Assembly: GCA_020434605.1 (NCBI GenBank) | Contig: JAGRAL010000017.1 | Location: 1-15,091, forward strand | Direction: 5' to 3' | Length of the DNA stretch: 15,091 nt | Source: Bdellovibrionales bacterium | GTDB lineage: Bacteria > Bdellovibrionota > Bdellovibrionia > Bdellovibrionales > UBA840 | Shown here: positions 14,573-15,091 of the stretch, piece by piece | Layout of the letters: every line of letters starts with the position of its first letter | Position numbering within the stretch: position 1 is the stretch's first letter | The notes under the pieces: generated by a model | The model's database searches: none | What the model was told of the DNA's origin: nothing | Seen by the model: only the letters and a program-made list of their open reading frames with translations | Position numbers and translations under genes: made by a program

Positions 14573-15091
14573 TTACTCTATAGATTTTAGTTTTTTGACT
14601 GAATCAGGGATGTGGTTATTGTCTGCGTTAGAATCAAACTCAATATTAAGTTTGGCCTCTTTAAGTTCTCTCTCTACTGATACAAATCCCCAGTCAGCAA
14701 TTTGAAAACGTAAAAACACTTTCCCATTCTGTGTGGCGCTTCCCATATATCTGGTTTGATTTTGTAGTGTATCTAACAGGCTTGGAGCAAATTGACTGAA
14801 GTTACTGGCACCGATATCATTTAAGATTGTATACTCAAGATCGTAAGCCCAGCGATTTTCGACAGCTTTATAGAGAAGATATTTTGCCAATAATTTTGCT
14901 GTATCAAGATTTTTTTCATTGGCATTTATTTCTTTTTTCAGTCCCACTAATTGTGGTTCTGGCATATAGGCATCAAGTTGAACTTTACCAGTTTTTAAAT
15001 CTGCTTTTATGGTTGTTTCGTCTTGGCTAGAGGTTAAATTAATATTTTTTGTACGTATTTCTTTGAGTAATTGATCAGGTTTTATCTGCAC
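14573..15091 (-). CDS. Unrecognised protein, 3' part only (cut by the window edge)
   Basis: The last 172 or so codons of a gene whose start lies beyond the right edge; the GTG at the edge is not evidence of a real start. I do not recognise the family. The visible part is soluble-looking, without transmembrane segments or cysteines, and is rich in Lys, Asn, Asp and Glu. A helical stretch (about 55-82) is followed by a beta-rich region with several aromatic residues. No catalytic motif stands out. It is probably upstream of argS in the same transcription unit, with a 41-base gap. Assignment needs the missing N-terminus. Confidence 0.6.
   Translation of the reverse strand: MQIKPDQLLKEIRTKNINLTSSQDETTIKADLKTGKVQLDAYMPEPQLVGLKKEINANEKNLDTAKLLAKYLLYKAVENRWAYDLEYTILNDIGASNFSQFAPSLLDTLQNQTRYMGSATQNGKVFLRFQIADWGFVSVERELKEAKLNIEFDSNADNNHIPDSVKKLKSIE

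Noticed and set aside
1..15091. Defence system, mobile element, CRISPR array or tRNA gene.
   Set aside because: No transposase, recombinase, nuclease, spaced direct repeats or cloverleaf-like sequence was seen on either strand.

Overview
The window is a dense, AT-rich stretch of bacterial chromosome carrying 13 genes, with no RNA gene, mobile element or CRISPR array. No gap between genes exceeds 110 bases. The mix of families suggests a Gram-negative bacterium of the old delta-proteobacterial or Bdellovibrionota-like group: a secreted AgmX/PglI C-terminal-type protein, a standalone MnmC-like methyltransferase, an asparaginase II-type enzyme, an HTTM membrane protein with a small partner, and LPS-type glycosyltransferases. 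This placement is inferred from gene content alone, with modest confidence.

Layout from left to right. An asparaginase II-family protein (minus) diverges from a YhdH/AcuI-type reductase (plus). Next is an overlapping plus-strand pair, a one-span membrane protein and an HTTM integral membrane protein, which resembles the SdpA/SdpB or DUF5819/HTTM arrangement. Single-chain glycine decarboxylase gcvP (minus) converges on this pair across a 12-bp perfect inverted repeat. Upstream of gcvP is yhcC, a radical SAM gene. It diverges from a small secreted AgmX/PglI-like protein. An MnmC-like methyltransferase and a DUF2007-like membrane protein then diverge from each other only 20 bp apart. A GT4 glycosyltransferase (minus) diverges from UDP-glucose 6-dehydrogenase ugd (plus). 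Ugd converges on a WaaE/LgtF-like GT2 glycosyltransferase (minus) that is tightly coupled to argS. The last gene is the 3' part of an unrecognised gene upstream of argS.

ugd, the GT4 and the GT2 probably belong to surface-polysaccharide or LPS synthesis: Ugd makes UDP-glucuronate and the transferases build glycan. The other genes are mostly housekeeping: one-carbon metabolism, arginyl-tRNA charging, and probably tRNA modification.

Three points deserve attention. First, ArgS has an extra PheT/MetG-like tRNA-binding OB-fold domain inserted in its catalytic core. Second, argS is broken by a single-base frameshift between that core and the KMSKS half; no second start signal is visible, so it is either a sequence error or a real lesion. 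Third, genes without a Shine-Dalgarno sequence tend to carry a promoter-like -35/-10 pair with the -10 element 6 or 7 bases before the start codon. This suggests frequent leaderless transcription and revises several start sites.
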